Below are positions 38,859 to 48,303 of a stretch of DNA of 64,000 nucleotides, in pieces (positions within the stretch are counted from its first letter, which is position 1; the number at the start of each line of letters is the position of its first letter). The translations under genes were made by a program, and so were the position numbers. This stretch comes from Tsuneonella amylolytica (GTDB lineage Bacteria; Pseudomonadota; Alphaproteobacteria; Sphingomonadales; Sphingomonadaceae): positions 1,736,001-1,800,000 of the forward strand of contig NZ_CP032570.1 of assembly GCF_003626915.1 (NCBI RefSeq). The letters are read 5' to 3'. The notes below the pieces were generated by a model. The model had not been told where the DNA came from. It did not search any database and saw nothing but the letters and a program-made list of their open reading frames with translations.

Positions 38859-39338
38859 TTATTTCGGGCCGGTGCTTCCCGGCAACAGGTACGTGCGGTC
38901 GGGCGAGACGTCGTCGAACGGCACGTTCTCGTTCTGCATCCGGTAAAGCGCGCCGTCGCCCACCAGCACGAGCGGTTGGTTGACCACCCCGCCGAGCCGC
39001 AGCCGCCGCCCGTCGGGCAGCCATTCGTAGCGCCCCGTCACGGGCCGGCCGTTCTCGACCAGCACGAACGTGCCGTCAGGCCGGATGTCGAGACTGTTCG
39101 CATCGGCCTCGCCGCCGCTGCGGACATAGGCGGTGCCGGTCTTTAACGCGCTACGGGCATGGGCGGGCAAGGCGGGCCCGGCGGCGGGTGCTCCCGAGAC
39201 GGTGGCAGCCGGAGCGGGCGCGCCGGTGCCGACCCGGCTCGCGAAGTCGTCCGACGTCTCGCCCTGGGGCTGGTCGCCGCAGGCGGTGAGGAGGAGCGCG
39301 ATGGCGAGAGCCGCCGGCGCGAACGTGAGCGTTGTCAT
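38859..39338 (-). CDS. Hypothetical lipoprotein, NlpE-like pattern
   Basis: 159 aa, lipobox LLTACG (Cys20). After a Thr/Pro/Ala linker the folded part shows LDIRPDGTFVLVENGRPVTG, YEWLPDGRRLRLGG and LVGDGALYRM. The order of strands resembles the NlpE N-terminal barrel, and IADGALYRM recurs in the lipoprotein at 41871. Anchored in the periplasm. It diverges from the 5'-nucleotidase gene with 88 bp between starts. Confidence 0.75.
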   Translation of the reverse strand: MTTLTFAPAALAIALLLTACGDQPQGETSDDFASRVGTGAPAPAATVSGAPAAGPALPAHARSALKTGTAYVRSGGEADANSLDIRPDGTFVLVENGRPVTGRYEWLPDGRRLRLGGVVNQPLVLVGDGALYRMQNENVPFDDVSPDRTYLLPGSTGPK

Positions 39339-39426
39339 GCCGCAACCCGCTAGCGCCGCCATGTGACGGTTTCTTGGCAGCTTTTGCGCTTGCCAGCGCG
39401 CCGCGCGGTGGGGCACCAGCGCGGAC

Positions 39427-41139
39427 ATGCTCCGCCAGATCGCCATGCTCCCGCTCGCCCTCGGCCTCGCCGCGTGCGCCACCGTCCCGCCCGTTGAAAC
39501 CGCCAAGCCGGTCACCGTCCGCATCGTCGGTCTGAACGATTTTCACGGCAACCTCGAACCGCTGGCGCGGCCCTATGCGCTGGGCGACGGGAAGGGCGGG
39601 ACGCAGGAGGTCTACGCCGGCGGCGCCGCCGCTTTCGCCACCGCCGTCGCGAAGCTGCGCGGGCAGAATCGCGACAGCCTGGTGATCGGGGCGGGCGACC
39701 TCATCAGCGCGAGCCCGCTGGCAAGCTCGCTGTTCCTCGACGAACCCACCGTCGGCGTGATGAACCGCATCCGCCTCGACTACACCAGCGTCGGCAATCA
39801 CGAATTCGACCGCGGGTGGAAGGAACTGAAGCGCCTGCGCGAAGGGGGCTGCGAGAAACTGACCCAGCGCGAACCCTGCGCGGTCGAGCCCGATTACAGG
39901 GGCACCGACTATCCCATACTCGCGGCCAACGTGCGGATGCCCGACGGCACGACACTGTTCCCCGGCTACGGCATCACGCGGTTCGGCAGCGGCGCCGATG
40001 CGGTGGCGATCGGGGTCATCGGCCTCACCCTCAAGGGCACGGCCGATATCGTCATGCCCGCCGGGATCGAAGGCCTGACGTTCGAGGACGAGGCCGATTC
40101 GATCAACGCACTGGTCCCCCGTGTGCTGGCCGAAGGGGCCGATGCGGTCGTCGTCGCGATCCACCAGGGGCTGGTGTCCGAACCCGGTGACGGCTTCAAT
40201 GGATGCGGGGCGATGGCGGGGGACCTGCGCGCGATTCTCGACCGGCTCGATCCGCGCGTGAACCTCGTCCTCAGCGGTCACACGCACAGGGCCTATGTCT
40301 GCGATTTTTCCAAGGTCGATCCGGCGCGCCGCTTCACCGTCACGAGCGCCGGGTTCGGCGGTGCGATGCTGACCGACATCGCGCTGACGATCGACCCGGC
40401 CGCGCATCGGGTAACCGGGATTACCGCGCGCAACGTTCCGGTGCAAAGCGCGGGCGGCGAAGGGCGCGCCGTGAACCCCGCCTTCGAAAACTTTACGGCC
40501 GATCCCGCCATCGCCGCCTACGTCGCACGCTACGTCGCCGCCGCGGCCGAAGTCGCGGACCGCCCGGTGGGCCGCATCTCGGCCACCGCGACGAAGGCGG
40601 GCCGCGAAAGCGAGCTCGGCAACCTCATCGCCGATGCCCAGCTGGCCTCCACGCGCGATGCGGGGGCGCAGCTTGCGCTGATGAATTCGGGCGGCATCCG
40701 CGCCGACCTCGCCGCGCGCGACGGGGGAACGGTGACTTACGGCGATATCTATGCTGTCCAGCCGTTCGGCAACACGCTCGTGACGATGACCCTGACCGGC
40801 GCGCAGCTGCTGGCCGTTCTGGACCAGCAGTTCGCCGGGCGGGAAGGCAACATCCTGTCGGTGAGCCGGGGCTTTGCCATGACGCTCGACCCGTCGCGCC
40901 CTGCCGGGCAGCGGGTGGTGGCGGCCACGCTCGACGGTAAGCCGATCGATCCGGAGGCGAGCTACCGCGTGACGGTCAACAACTTCATCGCCGGCGGCGG
41001 CGACGGTTTCACCGCCCTGAAGGCCGGAACGAACCCGGTCGTCGGACCGCTCGATCTCGATTCGATGGAGGCGTATCTGGCAGGAACGGCGACGGTGCCG
41101 GTACCGGCGCTGGGCCGGGTCACCATCGTCGGCGGCTAG
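39427..41139 (+). CDS. 5'-nucleotidase / UshA-type metallophosphoesterase lipoprotein
   Basis: 570 aa. Lipobox LAAC (Cys17). Calcineurin-like motifs LNDFHGNLEP, GAGDLISASP, GNHEFDRGW and SGHTHRAYVCD supply the two-metal site. The C-terminal substrate domain has NSGGIRADLA, PFGNTLVTM and NNFIAGGGDGF. The enzyme hydrolyses periplasmic nucleotides to nucleosides and phosphate for salvage. Lipid anchoring replaces the soluble form of E. coli UshA. Convergent with a TetR gene 25 bp away. Confidence 0.93.
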   Translation: MLRQIAMLPLALGLAACATVPPVETAKPVTVRIVGLNDFHGNLEPLARPYALGDGKGGTQEVYAGGAAAFATAVAKLRGQNRDSLVIGAGDLISASPLASSLFLDEPTVGVMNRIRLDYTSVGNHEFDRGWKELKRLREGGCEKLTQREPCAVEPDYRGTDYPILAANVRMPDGTTLFPGYGITRFGSGADAVAIGVIGLTLKGTADIVMPAGIEGLTFEDEADSINALVPRVLAEGADAVVVAIHQGLVSEPGDGFNGCGAMAGDLRAILDRLDPRVNLVLSGHTHRAYVCDFSKVDPARRFTVTSAGFGGAMLTDIALTIDPAAHRVTGITARNVPVQSAGGEGRAVNPAFENFTADPAIAAYVARYVAAAAEVADRPVGRISATATKAGRESELGNLIADAQLASTRDAGAQLALMNSGGIRADLAARDGGTVTYGDIYAVQPFGNTLVTMTLTGAQLLAVLDQQFAGREGNILSVSRGFAMTLDPSRPAGQRVVAATLDGKPIDPEASYRVTVNNFIAGGGDGFTALKAGTNPVVGPLDLDSMEAYLAGTATVPVPALGRVTIVGG

Positions 41140-41164
41140 CTCCGTTAAGCGGGGTCGGGCGGCG

Positions 41165-41797
41165 TCAGGCGGCGCGCAGGCCCGTGACGCCGCGCGCCCC
41201 GCCATCGCGGGCGGACAGGCCGGCGAACAGCGTGTCGACGATCCGGCCGAGCTTTTCCTCGCTCAGCTTGTCGTCGAGGAAGACGATGAGATCGGACAGG
41301 GTGTAGGCCGCGACCATCTGGTTGATGAGCGACAGCGCCTCGCCAATCGCCAGCCCTTCGAACGCGCCTTCGGCCTGCGCCTGCGCGATCAGTTCGCACA
41401 GGTAGTGATCGCCAAGATCTATGTAGCTTTCCAGCCGGTCGAAATGGGCTGTGCCGAGATCGCAGTACACCTTGAAGGCGGCCGGATCGGCGCGGTAGCG
41501 CTGGCGGTTGAGGACGAACCGGCGGGCGAAGAATTCGTACATCTTGCGATTGGCCGGAAGATCGCTCGCGAGCACCTCCTCCATGATCGCGACGGGTTCG
41601 TCGAACCACTGTTCGACGATCGCGTCGAGCAGATCGGCCTCGGCCGGGAATACCGCCTCGATCCGCGCGCGAGAAACGCTGGCGCCGGTGGCCACGGCAG
41701 CGCGGCTGACGAGATCGCCACGCTCGGCAATCAGGCGTCTCGCGACTTCGACGAAGCGGCGTTTCTCCGCGCCGTCCGCGGTCTCGTTCCCGGTCAC
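41165..41797 (-). CDS. TetR family transcriptional regulator
   Basis: 210 aa. N-terminal helix-turn-helix: FVEVARRLIAERGDLVSRAAVATGASVSRARIEAVF pattern (quoted in parts: FVEVARRLIAERGD, SRAAVATGASVSRARI). The recognition helix departs from the usual TTREIA..AGV text, and the ligand domain (helices to residue ~195) has no known signature. Next to the nucleotidase gene (convergent), so not an obvious regulator of it. Ligand and targets unknown. Confidence 0.85.
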   Translation of the reverse strand: MTGNETADGAEKRRFVEVARRLIAERGDLVSRAAVATGASVSRARIEAVFPAEADLLDAIVEQWFDEPVAIMEEVLASDLPANRKMYEFFARRFVLNRQRYRADPAAFKVYCDLGTAHFDRLESYIDLGDHYLCELIAQAQAEGAFEGLAIGEALSLINQMVAAYTLSDLIVFLDDKLSEEKLGRIVDTLFAGLSARDGGARGVTGLRAA

Positions 41798-41870
41798 GTC
41801 GTCCTCCCTTGGATCGCCGACAATCTAGGGAAGCCCGCGCGCGGCGTGAAGGGCCGCGCGCGGGAAATCG

Positions 41871-42347
41871 TCAGCTCGCGGGTGCGGTATTCACCGCCTT
41901 GGCGGCGCCGGTCCGGCGATAGGTCTGCCCTTCGGTCATCGTGCCGGTGGTCGGCGCCTGCGCGTCGGGCATGCGGTAGAGCGCGCCGTCCGCGATTGCG
42001 TAGACTTCGTTCTGGCCGTTGTTCTTGATGAGGATGCGGCTGTTGTCGTCGTACCAGTTGTAGGTGCCCGTGGTCTCGCGGCCGTTCTCGTCGCGCATCG
42101 TGTAGGTGTCGTCGGTCCTGAGGGTGATCGACCTTTCGCCGCTGCCGACCGGCTGCGCGTAAGTGCCCGCGTAATTCACGCTGGTGCGGGCGTTCGGCGC
42201 GACCGAGGGGAAGCGCGTGTCGACCTGCGGCAGGTTCACGTCGACGCCGGCGGTGGTGTCGGTAGCCGCGGGCTCGGTCTTCGCTCCGCCGCAGGCGGCG
42301 AGCGCGAGCGAGGAAGCGGCGGCGAGGGCGAGTGCGATACGGTTCAT
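41871..42347 (-). CDS. Hypothetical lipoprotein, relative of the 38859 gene
   Basis: 158 aa, lipobox LALAACGG (Cys19). Segments ITLRTDDTYTMRDENGRETTG, in two parts ITLRTDDTYTM and DENGRETTGTYNW, then SRILIKNNG and AIADGALYRMPDA parallel the other lipoprotein, suggesting common descent. Probably an outer- or inner-membrane-anchored periplasmic beta-barrel. The gap after the TetR start is 73 bp. Function unknown. Confidence 0.75.
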   Translation of the reverse strand: MNRIALALAAASSLALAACGGAKTEPAATDTTAGVDVNLPQVDTRFPSVAPNARTSVNYAGTYAQPVGSGERSITLRTDDTYTMRDENGRETTGTYNWYDDNSRILIKNNGQNEVYAIADGALYRMPDAQAPTTGTMTEGQTYRRTGAAKAVNTAPAS

Positions 42348-42419
42348 GACGGGTCCCTTCTTCCGTGTGAGTACGCCGCCATAACGGTCGAGCCCGCCGG
42401 ATGTTTCGGCGGTGTTCGC

Positions 42420-43049
42420 TCAGCTGTCGGCGAGCGTGTCGTCGCCGCGCGCGGCCAGCCGTTCAGCCTGCTCGGCGAGCCGGTCGAAACGGTCGCATTC
42501 CGGCCGCTTCGTGCGATAGAAGGCGGCAAGCTGCGCCAGGTCTGCGGCGAAATCCTCGCTCGGCCACAGGGCTTCCCCGATACCGCCGCGCCGCCCGTCC
42601 TGGTCGACCCAGGCCGGAACGATGGGTACGCCCGCCGCCCGCGCAATGTGCCAGAAGCCGGACCGCCATTCGCCGCCCGACGTCCGCGACCCCTCGGGCG
42701 CGATGACGAGCGCGAGCTGGTCGGCCCGGGCGAAGGCATCGGCGACCTGGCTCACGTAGTTGGCCTTGCGGCGCGAACGGTCGACCGAAACGCCGCCCAT
42801 GTCGTACATGAAGCGGGTCATCGGCCAGCGGAACAGCGTGTGCTTGCCCATGAAGGCCGGGCGCATGCCGAGGTCCTCGACCGCGCCGAGAACGAAGACG
42901 AAGTCCCAGTTGGAGGTGTGCGGCGCGCCCAGCACCACGCACTTGGCGACCGGGGGCGCGCTGCCTTCGATCCGGTAGCCGCGCCCCCGATAGAGCGCGA
43001 TGAGGGCGCGGTGCGCGATGCGGGACAGGAACCCCGGCCGCGCGCTCAC
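42420..43049 (-). CDS. 1-acyl-sn-glycerol-3-phosphate acyltransferase-like protein
   Basis: 209 aa of the PlsC/LPLAT group. H-x4-D catalytic motif in [20 protein letters not shown] (motif II-like), [10 protein letters not shown] (motif III) and [10 protein letters not shown] (motif IV). It would acylate lysophospholipid or a related acceptor at the inner membrane. Start is GTG at 43049, overlapping the carboxylase stop (GTGA), so it is coupled to leucine-catabolic genes. The short length is usual for the YihG-like branch. Confidence 0.85.
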   Translation of the reverse strand: MSARPGFLSRIAHRALIALYRGRGYRIEGSAPPVAKCVVLGAPHTSNWDFVFVLGAVEDLGMRPAFMGKHTLFRWPMTRFMYDMGGVSVDRSRRKANYVSQVADAFARADQLALVIAPEGSRTSGGEWRSGFWHIARAAGVPIVPAWVDQDGRRGGIGEALWPSEDFAADLAQLAAFYRTKRPECDRFDRLAEQAERLAARGDDTLADS

Positions 43050-44653
43050 ATCCGGAACACGCCGAAGGCGGGGCGGTCCGGGATCGGCGCTTCCAGCGTG
43101 GCGGCAATGGCAAGGCCGAGCACGTCGCGGGTCTGCGCCGGGTCGATCACGCCATCGTCCCACAGGCGGGCGGTGGCGTAGTAGGGGTTGCCCTCGTCCT
43201 CGTACTTCTGGCGGATCGGCGCCTTGAACGCCTCGGCCTGTTCGGGGGTCCAGGTGTCGGCGTCGCGGTGGACCGTGGCCAGCACCGATGCCGCCTGCTC
43301 GCCGCCCATCACCGAAATGCGCGCGTTGGGCCAAGTGAACAGGAAGCGTGGGCTATAGGCGCGCCCGCACATGCCGTAATTGCCCGCGCCGAAGCTGCCG
43401 CCGATGACCACGGTGACCTTGGGCACGGTGGCGGTGGCAACCGCGGTGACGAGCTTGGCACCGTGTTTGGCGATCCCCTCCGCTTCGTACTTCCCGCCGA
43501 CCATGAAGCCGGAAATGTTCTGGAGGAACAGCAGCGGAATGCGCCGCTGGCAGGCCAGTTCGATGAAGTGCGCGCCCTTCTGCGCGCTTTCGGAAAACAG
43601 CACCCCGTTGTTGGCGAGGATCGCCACCGGCATGCCCCAGATGTGCGCGAACCCGCACACGAGCGTGCTGCCGTAGAGCGCCTTGAATTCGTGGAACTCG
43701 CTGCCGTCGACCAGCCGCGCGATCACCTCGTGCACGTCGTAGGGCGCGCGAACATCGTCGGGGATCAGCGCATAGAGGTCGTCGCTGCCGAATTTCGGCG
43801 GTCTGGGCGTGCCGAAATTCACGCTTTGCGCCGCCGAAGTGTTCGCGCCCAGATGGCTGACGATATCGCGCACGATGGTGAGCGCATGCTCGTCGTTCTC
43901 CGCGAGGTGATCGACCACGCCGGACTTACGTGCATGCAAGTCGCCGCCGCCCAGATCCTCGGCCGAGATTTCCTCGCCCGTCGCGGCCTTCACCAGCGGG
44001 GGGCCGGCAAGGAAGATCGTGCCCTGTTCGCGCACGATCACCGTTTCGTCGGACATCGCGGGCACGTAGGCGCCGCCCGCGGTGCAGCTGCCCATCACGC
44101 AGGCGATCTGCGGGATGCCCAGCGCGCTCATGTTGGCCTGGTTGAAGAAGATGCGCCCGAAATGCTCGCGGTCGGGGAAGACCTCGGCCTGGTAGGGCAG
44201 GTTCGCCCCGCCGCTGTCGACGAGGTAGATGCACGGCAGGCGGTTTTCCTGCGCGATTTCCTGTGCGCGCAAGTGCTTCTTCACCGTCATCGGGTAGTAG
44301 CTGCCGCCCTTCACGGTGGGATCGTTGGCGACGATCATCACCTGCCGGCCCGAAACCCGCCCGATGCCGCAGATCATCGAGGCGCCCGAGACGTCGCCCT
44401 CGTACATCCCGTTGGCCGCAAGCTGTCCGATCTCGAGGAACGGCGAACCCGGATCGAGCAGCCGCTCGACCCGCTCGCGCGGGAGCAGCTTGCCGCGCGC
44501 CACGTGCCGCTCGCGGTGCTTCTCCGGCCCGCCGAGCGCCGCTTCCGCGACTTTGGCGCGCAAGGTCTCGGCCAGCGCCTTGTTGTGCGCGAACCGGGCC
44601 TTGGCCTCGGCGCTCTCGCGGTCGAGCTTGGTGGTAAGGACGGGTGCGCTCAT
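43046..44653 (-). CDS. Methylcrotonoyl-CoA carboxylase beta subunit (acyl-CoA carboxyltransferase)
   Basis: 535 aa biotin-dependent carboxyltransferase. [19 protein letters not shown] near the N terminus, [35 protein letters not shown] and [17 protein letters not shown] are the family landmarks, the last close to the acyl-CoA binding loop of MCC beta. Coupled by 4-bp overlaps to isovaleryl-CoA dehydrogenase upstream and the acyltransferase downstream. The biotin-bearing alpha subunit is not in the window. Confidence 0.92.
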   Translation of the reverse strand: MSAPVLTTKLDRESAEAKARFAHNKALAETLRAKVAEAALGGPEKHRERHVARGKLLPRERVERLLDPGSPFLEIGQLAANGMYEGDVSGASMICGIGRVSGRQVMIVANDPTVKGGSYYPMTVKKHLRAQEIAQENRLPCIYLVDSGGANLPYQAEVFPDREHFGRIFFNQANMSALGIPQIACVMGSCTAGGAYVPAMSDETVIVREQGTIFLAGPPLVKAATGEEISAEDLGGGDLHARKSGVVDHLAENDEHALTIVRDIVSHLGANTSAAQSVNFGTPRPPKFGSDDLYALIPDDVRAPYDVHEVIARLVDGSEFHEFKALYGSTLVCGFAHIWGMPVAILANNGVLFSESAQKGAHFIELACQRRIPLLFLQNISGFMVGGKYEAEGIAKHGAKLVTAVATATVPKVTVVIGGSFGAGNYGMCGRAYSPRFLFTWPNARISVMGGEQAASVLATVHRDADTWTPEQAEAFKAPIRQKYEDEGNPYYATARLWDDGVIDPAQTRDVLGLAIAATLEAPIPDRPAFGVFRM

Positions 44654-45816
44654 CCCGCAGCCCCGATCAGTTCGCGGCCGATCAGCATGCGGCGGATCTC
44701 GTTGGTGCCCGCACCGATGTCGAGCAGCTTCGCATCGCGCAGATAGCGTTCGACCGGCCAGTCTTTGGTGTAGCCCGCGCCGCCCAGTGCCTGGACCGCC
44801 TCGCCCGCCACGCGAAAGGCATTCTCGCTGCTAAGCAGGATCGCGCCTGCCGCGTCGAAGCGGGTGGTCTGGCCGGCATCGCAGCTCTTGGCGACCGCGT
44901 AGGTATAGGCGCGCGCCGATTGCAGCGCCACGTACATGTCCGCGACCTTAGCTTGCATCAGCTGGAACGCGCCGATGGGCTTTCCGAACTGCTTGCGCTC
45001 GCGAAGGTAGGGGATGACCGTGTCGAGGCAGGCCTGCATGATGCCGAGCTGCAGCCCGGCGAGGACCACGCGCTCGTAATCGAGGCCGCTCATCAGCACG
45101 CCGACACCGCCGTTCAATGGCCCCATGATGCGGTCTTCGGGGATGTGGCAATCGTCGAACACCAGTTCGGCCGTGGGGCTACCGCGCATGCCCATCTTGT
45201 CGATCTTCTGCCCGATCGAGAACCCGGCGTCGTCCTTTTCGATCAGGAACGCGGTGATCCCGCGGCTGCCCGCGCTGCCGTCGGTCTTGGCATAGACCAC
45301 CAGCGTGTCCGCGTAAGTCGCGTTGGTGATCCAGAACTTGGTGCCGTTGAGGACGTATCCGCCCTGAACGGCGTCCGCCTTGAGCTTCATCGAAACGACG
45401 TCGGACCCGGCGCTGGCCTCCGACATGGCGAGGCTGCCGACGTGTTCGCCGCTCACCAGCTTCGGCAGGTACTTGGCCTTCTGCTCCTCGTTGCCCCAGC
45501 GTCGGATCTGATTGACGCACAGGTTCGAGTGCGCGCCGTAGCTCAGGCCCACGCTGGCGCTCGCGCGGCTGATCTCCTCCACCGCGATCACGTGTTCGAG
45601 ATAGCCGAGGCCGAGGCCGCCCCATTCCTCTTCCACGGTGATGCCGTGGAGGCCCAGCTCGCCCATCGCCGGCCACAGTTCCCGCGGAAACCAGTCCTCG
45701 CGGTCGGCCCGTTCGGCCAGCGGGGCGACCTGTTCGTCGGCGAAGCGGGCGGTGGCCTCGCGAATCATCTCGGCGCTCTCGCCGAGCTGGAAATCGAAAT
45801 CGGGGGTGGCACGCAT
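44650..45816 (-). CDS. Isovaleryl-CoA dehydrogenase
   Basis: 388 aa FAD enzyme of leucine breakdown. The catalytic Glu is in [15 protein letters not shown], the IVD-specific position, not the late Glu of medium-chain enzymes. Substrate and FAD segments [26 protein letters not shown] and GTKFWITNA are conserved; the end is [14 protein letters not shown]. The start at 45816 follows GAGAGGATT. It heads the IVD-MCC beta-acyltransferase run and diverges from the HWE kinase gene. Confidence 0.94.
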   Translation of the reverse strand: MRATPDFDFQLGESAEMIREATARFADEQVAPLAERADREDWFPRELWPAMGELGLHGITVEEEWGGLGLGYLEHVIAVEEISRASASVGLSYGAHSNLCVNQIRRWGNEEQKAKYLPKLVSGEHVGSLAMSEASAGSDVVSMKLKADAVQGGYVLNGTKFWITNATYADTLVVYAKTDGSAGSRGITAFLIEKDDAGFSIGQKIDKMGMRGSPTAELVFDDCHIPEDRIMGPLNGGVGVLMSGLDYERVVLAGLQLGIMQACLDTVIPYLRERKQFGKPIGAFQLMQAKVADMYVALQSARAYTYAVAKSCDAGQTTRFDAAGAILLSSENAFRVAGEAVQALGGAGYTKDWPVERYLRDAKLLDIGAGTNEIRRMLIGRELIGAAG

Positions 45817-45966
45817 GGGCAATCCTCTCTGGCCTGCGGCGCATAGCGGAGCGGGAAGGGCGCGCAAACCCCGCGATTCCAGCCCGTTGCACGCAGGTTA
45901 AAGATTACCCGAAAACCGTTGAAGTCGTTCGCCTTTCCATCTATTCCGTGCGTGGATCGCCCGCAC

Positions 45967-47484
45967 ATGACACGAGAAGACACGACCGAACGGCCGCCCG
46001 TCGCCGCCTCGACCGCAGAGTTCTGCGGAGAAGACGAGCGTGTCCAGGTCCTCGCTGCCTATGGTGCGGAGGCGCTCGACGACGATCCGGAGCTGACCGC
46101 GATCGCGCGCTTCGCCGCGCAGCTGTGCGATACGCCGATCGCGTTCGTCAGCCTGGTCGATCGGGAGAATCAGCGGTTTCTCGCCCGGGAAGGGGCTGAA
46201 CTGCTGGGTACGCCACGATCGATGAGCTTCTGCGCTCATGCGATGCTGAATGGCGAGACGATGGTCGTGACCGATGCAACCGCCGATTCCCGGTTCGTCG
46301 ACAACGAACTCGTGACTGGCGATGCCCACGTACGATTTTATGCCGGAGCGCCTCTGGTCAGTCCCGAAGGGGCACCCCTCGGCGCGCTGTGCGTGATCGA
46401 CCGCGAACCGCGTGAAGAAGGGCTCACGCCCTTGCAGCTGGATGGCCTGAAAGTGCTCGCTCAAACGGTCATGCGGCGCCTCGCAGGCCGGCGAAACGAA
46501 CTTGCCGCCGGGCAGGAAGCCAATGAAAGCGCCCGACGCCTGCGCGAGATCGCGGACATGCTACCGGGCATCATCTGGTCGGCCGACGGCGACGGCAAGT
46601 TCGAATACTTCAACCAGCGCTGGAACGAAATGACGGGTCTCGACCGCCCCAAGGAAGTCGGCGATTGGCGTCCCGTCGTGCACGAGGACGATGCCGACGG
46701 CGTATTCGCCAGCTGGCAGAAAAGCCTGACCGGCGGCGAACCGTTCGAAAGCGAAATTCGCCTCAAGCAGAGCGACGGCAACTGGCGCTGGATGCTTTCG
46801 CGCGCCCTGCCGTTCCACGATACCGACGGCAACGTGGCGCGGTGGTACGGAACACTGGTCGACGTGGACGACAGTCACCGCGAGTCGGAAGGGCGCGACC
46901 TGCTGGCGCGCGAACTGTCGCATCGGATCAAGAACATCTTCGCCGTCGTGGCCGGGCTTGTTTCGATGCGCGCGCGCAAGCACGAGGGGGCGAAGGAGTT
47001 CGCCGAGGAGCTAAACAGCGCGATCCGGGCGCTGGGCCGGGCGCACGACTTCGTCCGCCCGATGGAAGGGCTGAAGGGGGAGGGGCTGCGCGGGCTCCTT
47101 ATCGAACTGATGGCCCCTTACGCCGACGGCAACGGCCGGGTCGAGATTACCGGGGACGACTGCAGGATCGCGCCCGCCGCCGCGACGCCGCTGGCGCTGG
47201 TCTTCCACGAACTCGCTACCAATTCGGCCAAGTACGGCGGCCTGTCGGCGGAAGGCGGATCGGTGGCGATCGCCATAGATTGCGGCAATGACGATGGAAC
47301 AGCCGACGTGAAATGGCGTGAGCGGGGCGGCCCCGCGGTTGTCGAAACCGGTGAAGAAGGTTTCGGCACCCGGCTCGTCAAGATGTCGATCGAGGGGCAG
47401 CTCGGCGGAAAGATGGAACGCCGTTTCGCGGCCGGCGGCATGGAAGTCGACCTCGAAATTCCGCTCGCCTCCATCCGCGCCTGA
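45967..47484 (+). CDS. GAF-PAS HWE-type sensor histidine kinase
   Basis: 505 aa, soluble. GAF domain (~25-175, with SLVDRENQRFLAREG and SFCAHAM), PAS domain (~190-310, MLPGIIWSADGDGKFEYFN), then an HWE kinase: H-box ELSHRIKNIFAVV, N-box HELATNSAKYGGLS, and Trp-x-Glu in KWRERGGP. HWE kinases are typical of alphaproteobacteria and often feed the PhyR-EcfG stress pathway or light responses. No response regulator is adjacent, so it is an orphan. The GAF ligand is not evident. ATG at 45967 replaces an upstream TTG. Confidence 0.9.
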   Translation: MTREDTTERPPVAASTAEFCGEDERVQVLAAYGAEALDDDPELTAIARFAAQLCDTPIAFVSLVDRENQRFLAREGAELLGTPRSMSFCAHAMLNGETMVVTDATADSRFVDNELVTGDAHVRFYAGAPLVSPEGAPLGALCVIDREPREEGLTPLQLDGLKVLAQTVMRRLAGRRNELAAGQEANESARRLREIADMLPGIIWSADGDGKFEYFNQRWNEMTGLDRPKEVGDWRPVVHEDDADGVFASWQKSLTGGEPFESEIRLKQSDGNWRWMLSRALPFHDTDGNVARWYGTLVDVDDSHRESEGRDLLARELSHRIKNIFAVVAGLVSMRARKHEGAKEFAEELNSAIRALGRAHDFVRPMEGLKGEGLRGLLIELMAPYADGNGRVEITGDDCRIAPAAATPLALVFHELATNSAKYGGLSAEGGSVAIAIDCGNDDGTADVKWRERGGPAVVETGEEGFGTRLVKMSIEGQLGGKMERRFAAGGMEVDLEIPLASIRA

Positions 47485-47541
47485 CGCGGTTCGCCCGCCG
47501 GCCCTAGCCGCCGCCCCGGTGCGCGGGTAGGCTATCCTCCA

Positions 47542-48303
47542 ATGCTGGCCTTCGACAACGTGACCACCCGCTTCGGCGAGACGACCGCGGTCGACGGCGT
47601 GACGCTGTCGGTAGCGGATCGCGAATTCGTCGCGCTGGTGGGGGAATCGGGCTCGGGCAAGTCGACCCTGCTGCGAATGGCGAACCGGCTGGGCGATCCC
47701 GACGAAGGCCGGATCACGGTGGGCGGCGCGGACGTGCGCGACGGACCGCCCGCGGCGCTGCGGCGGCGGATCGGCTACGTCTTCCAGTCGATCGGGTTGT
47801 TCCCCCACATGACGGTCGCCGCCAACATCGGCATCGGGCCGCGGCTGGCGGGCGACCCGCTCGGCGAGGCCCGGATCGCCGAACTGCTCGAGCTGGTCGA
47901 CCTGCCCGCCGCCTATGCCGCGCGGATGCCCGATGCGCTGTCGGGCGGACAGCGCCAGCGGATCGGCGTCGCCCGCGCGCTGGCGGGCAATCCCGAATTG
48001 CTGCTGATGGACGAACCGTTCGGCGCGCTCGACCCCGTCACCCGCGACGCGCTCGGGCGCCGGGTGCGCGAATTGCACGAAGGGTTGGGCCTGACGACGG
48101 TGCTGGTCACTCACGATATGGCCGAGGCGCTGCTGCTGGCGGACCGGGTGCTGGTGATGGCCGCGGGGCGCATCGTGGCCGACGAAACTCCGGCCGCCCT
48201 GCTCGGCGGGGCCGGCGGGGCCGAGGCGCAGGCGCTTGTCGCCGTTCCGCGCGCGCAGTCCGACGCGCTGCGGGAGCTTGCCCAAGGCCGACACCCGGCA
48301 TGA
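47542..48303 (+). CDS. Glycine betaine/osmoprotectant-type ABC transporter ATPase
   Basis: 253 aa. Walker A GESGSGKST, Q-loop VFQSIGLFPHM, signature LSGGQRQRIGVA, Walker B LLLMDEPFGALDP and H-loop VTHDMAEAL. It lacks the CBS domains of OpuA/OpuC ATPases. The stop overlaps the permease start (ATGA). With its partner it forms a compact two-gene importer for quaternary amines or a similar solute. Confidence 0.9.
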   Translation: MLAFDNVTTRFGETTAVDGVTLSVADREFVALVGESGSGKSTLLRMANRLGDPDEGRITVGGADVRDGPPAALRRRIGYVFQSIGLFPHMTVAANIGIGPRLAGDPLGEARIAELLELVDLPAAYAARMPDALSGGQRQRIGVARALAGNPELLLMDEPFGALDPVTRDALGRRVRELHEGLGLTTVLVTHDMAEALLLADRVLVMAAGRIVADETPAALLGGAGGAEAQALVAVPRAQSDALRELAQGRHPA

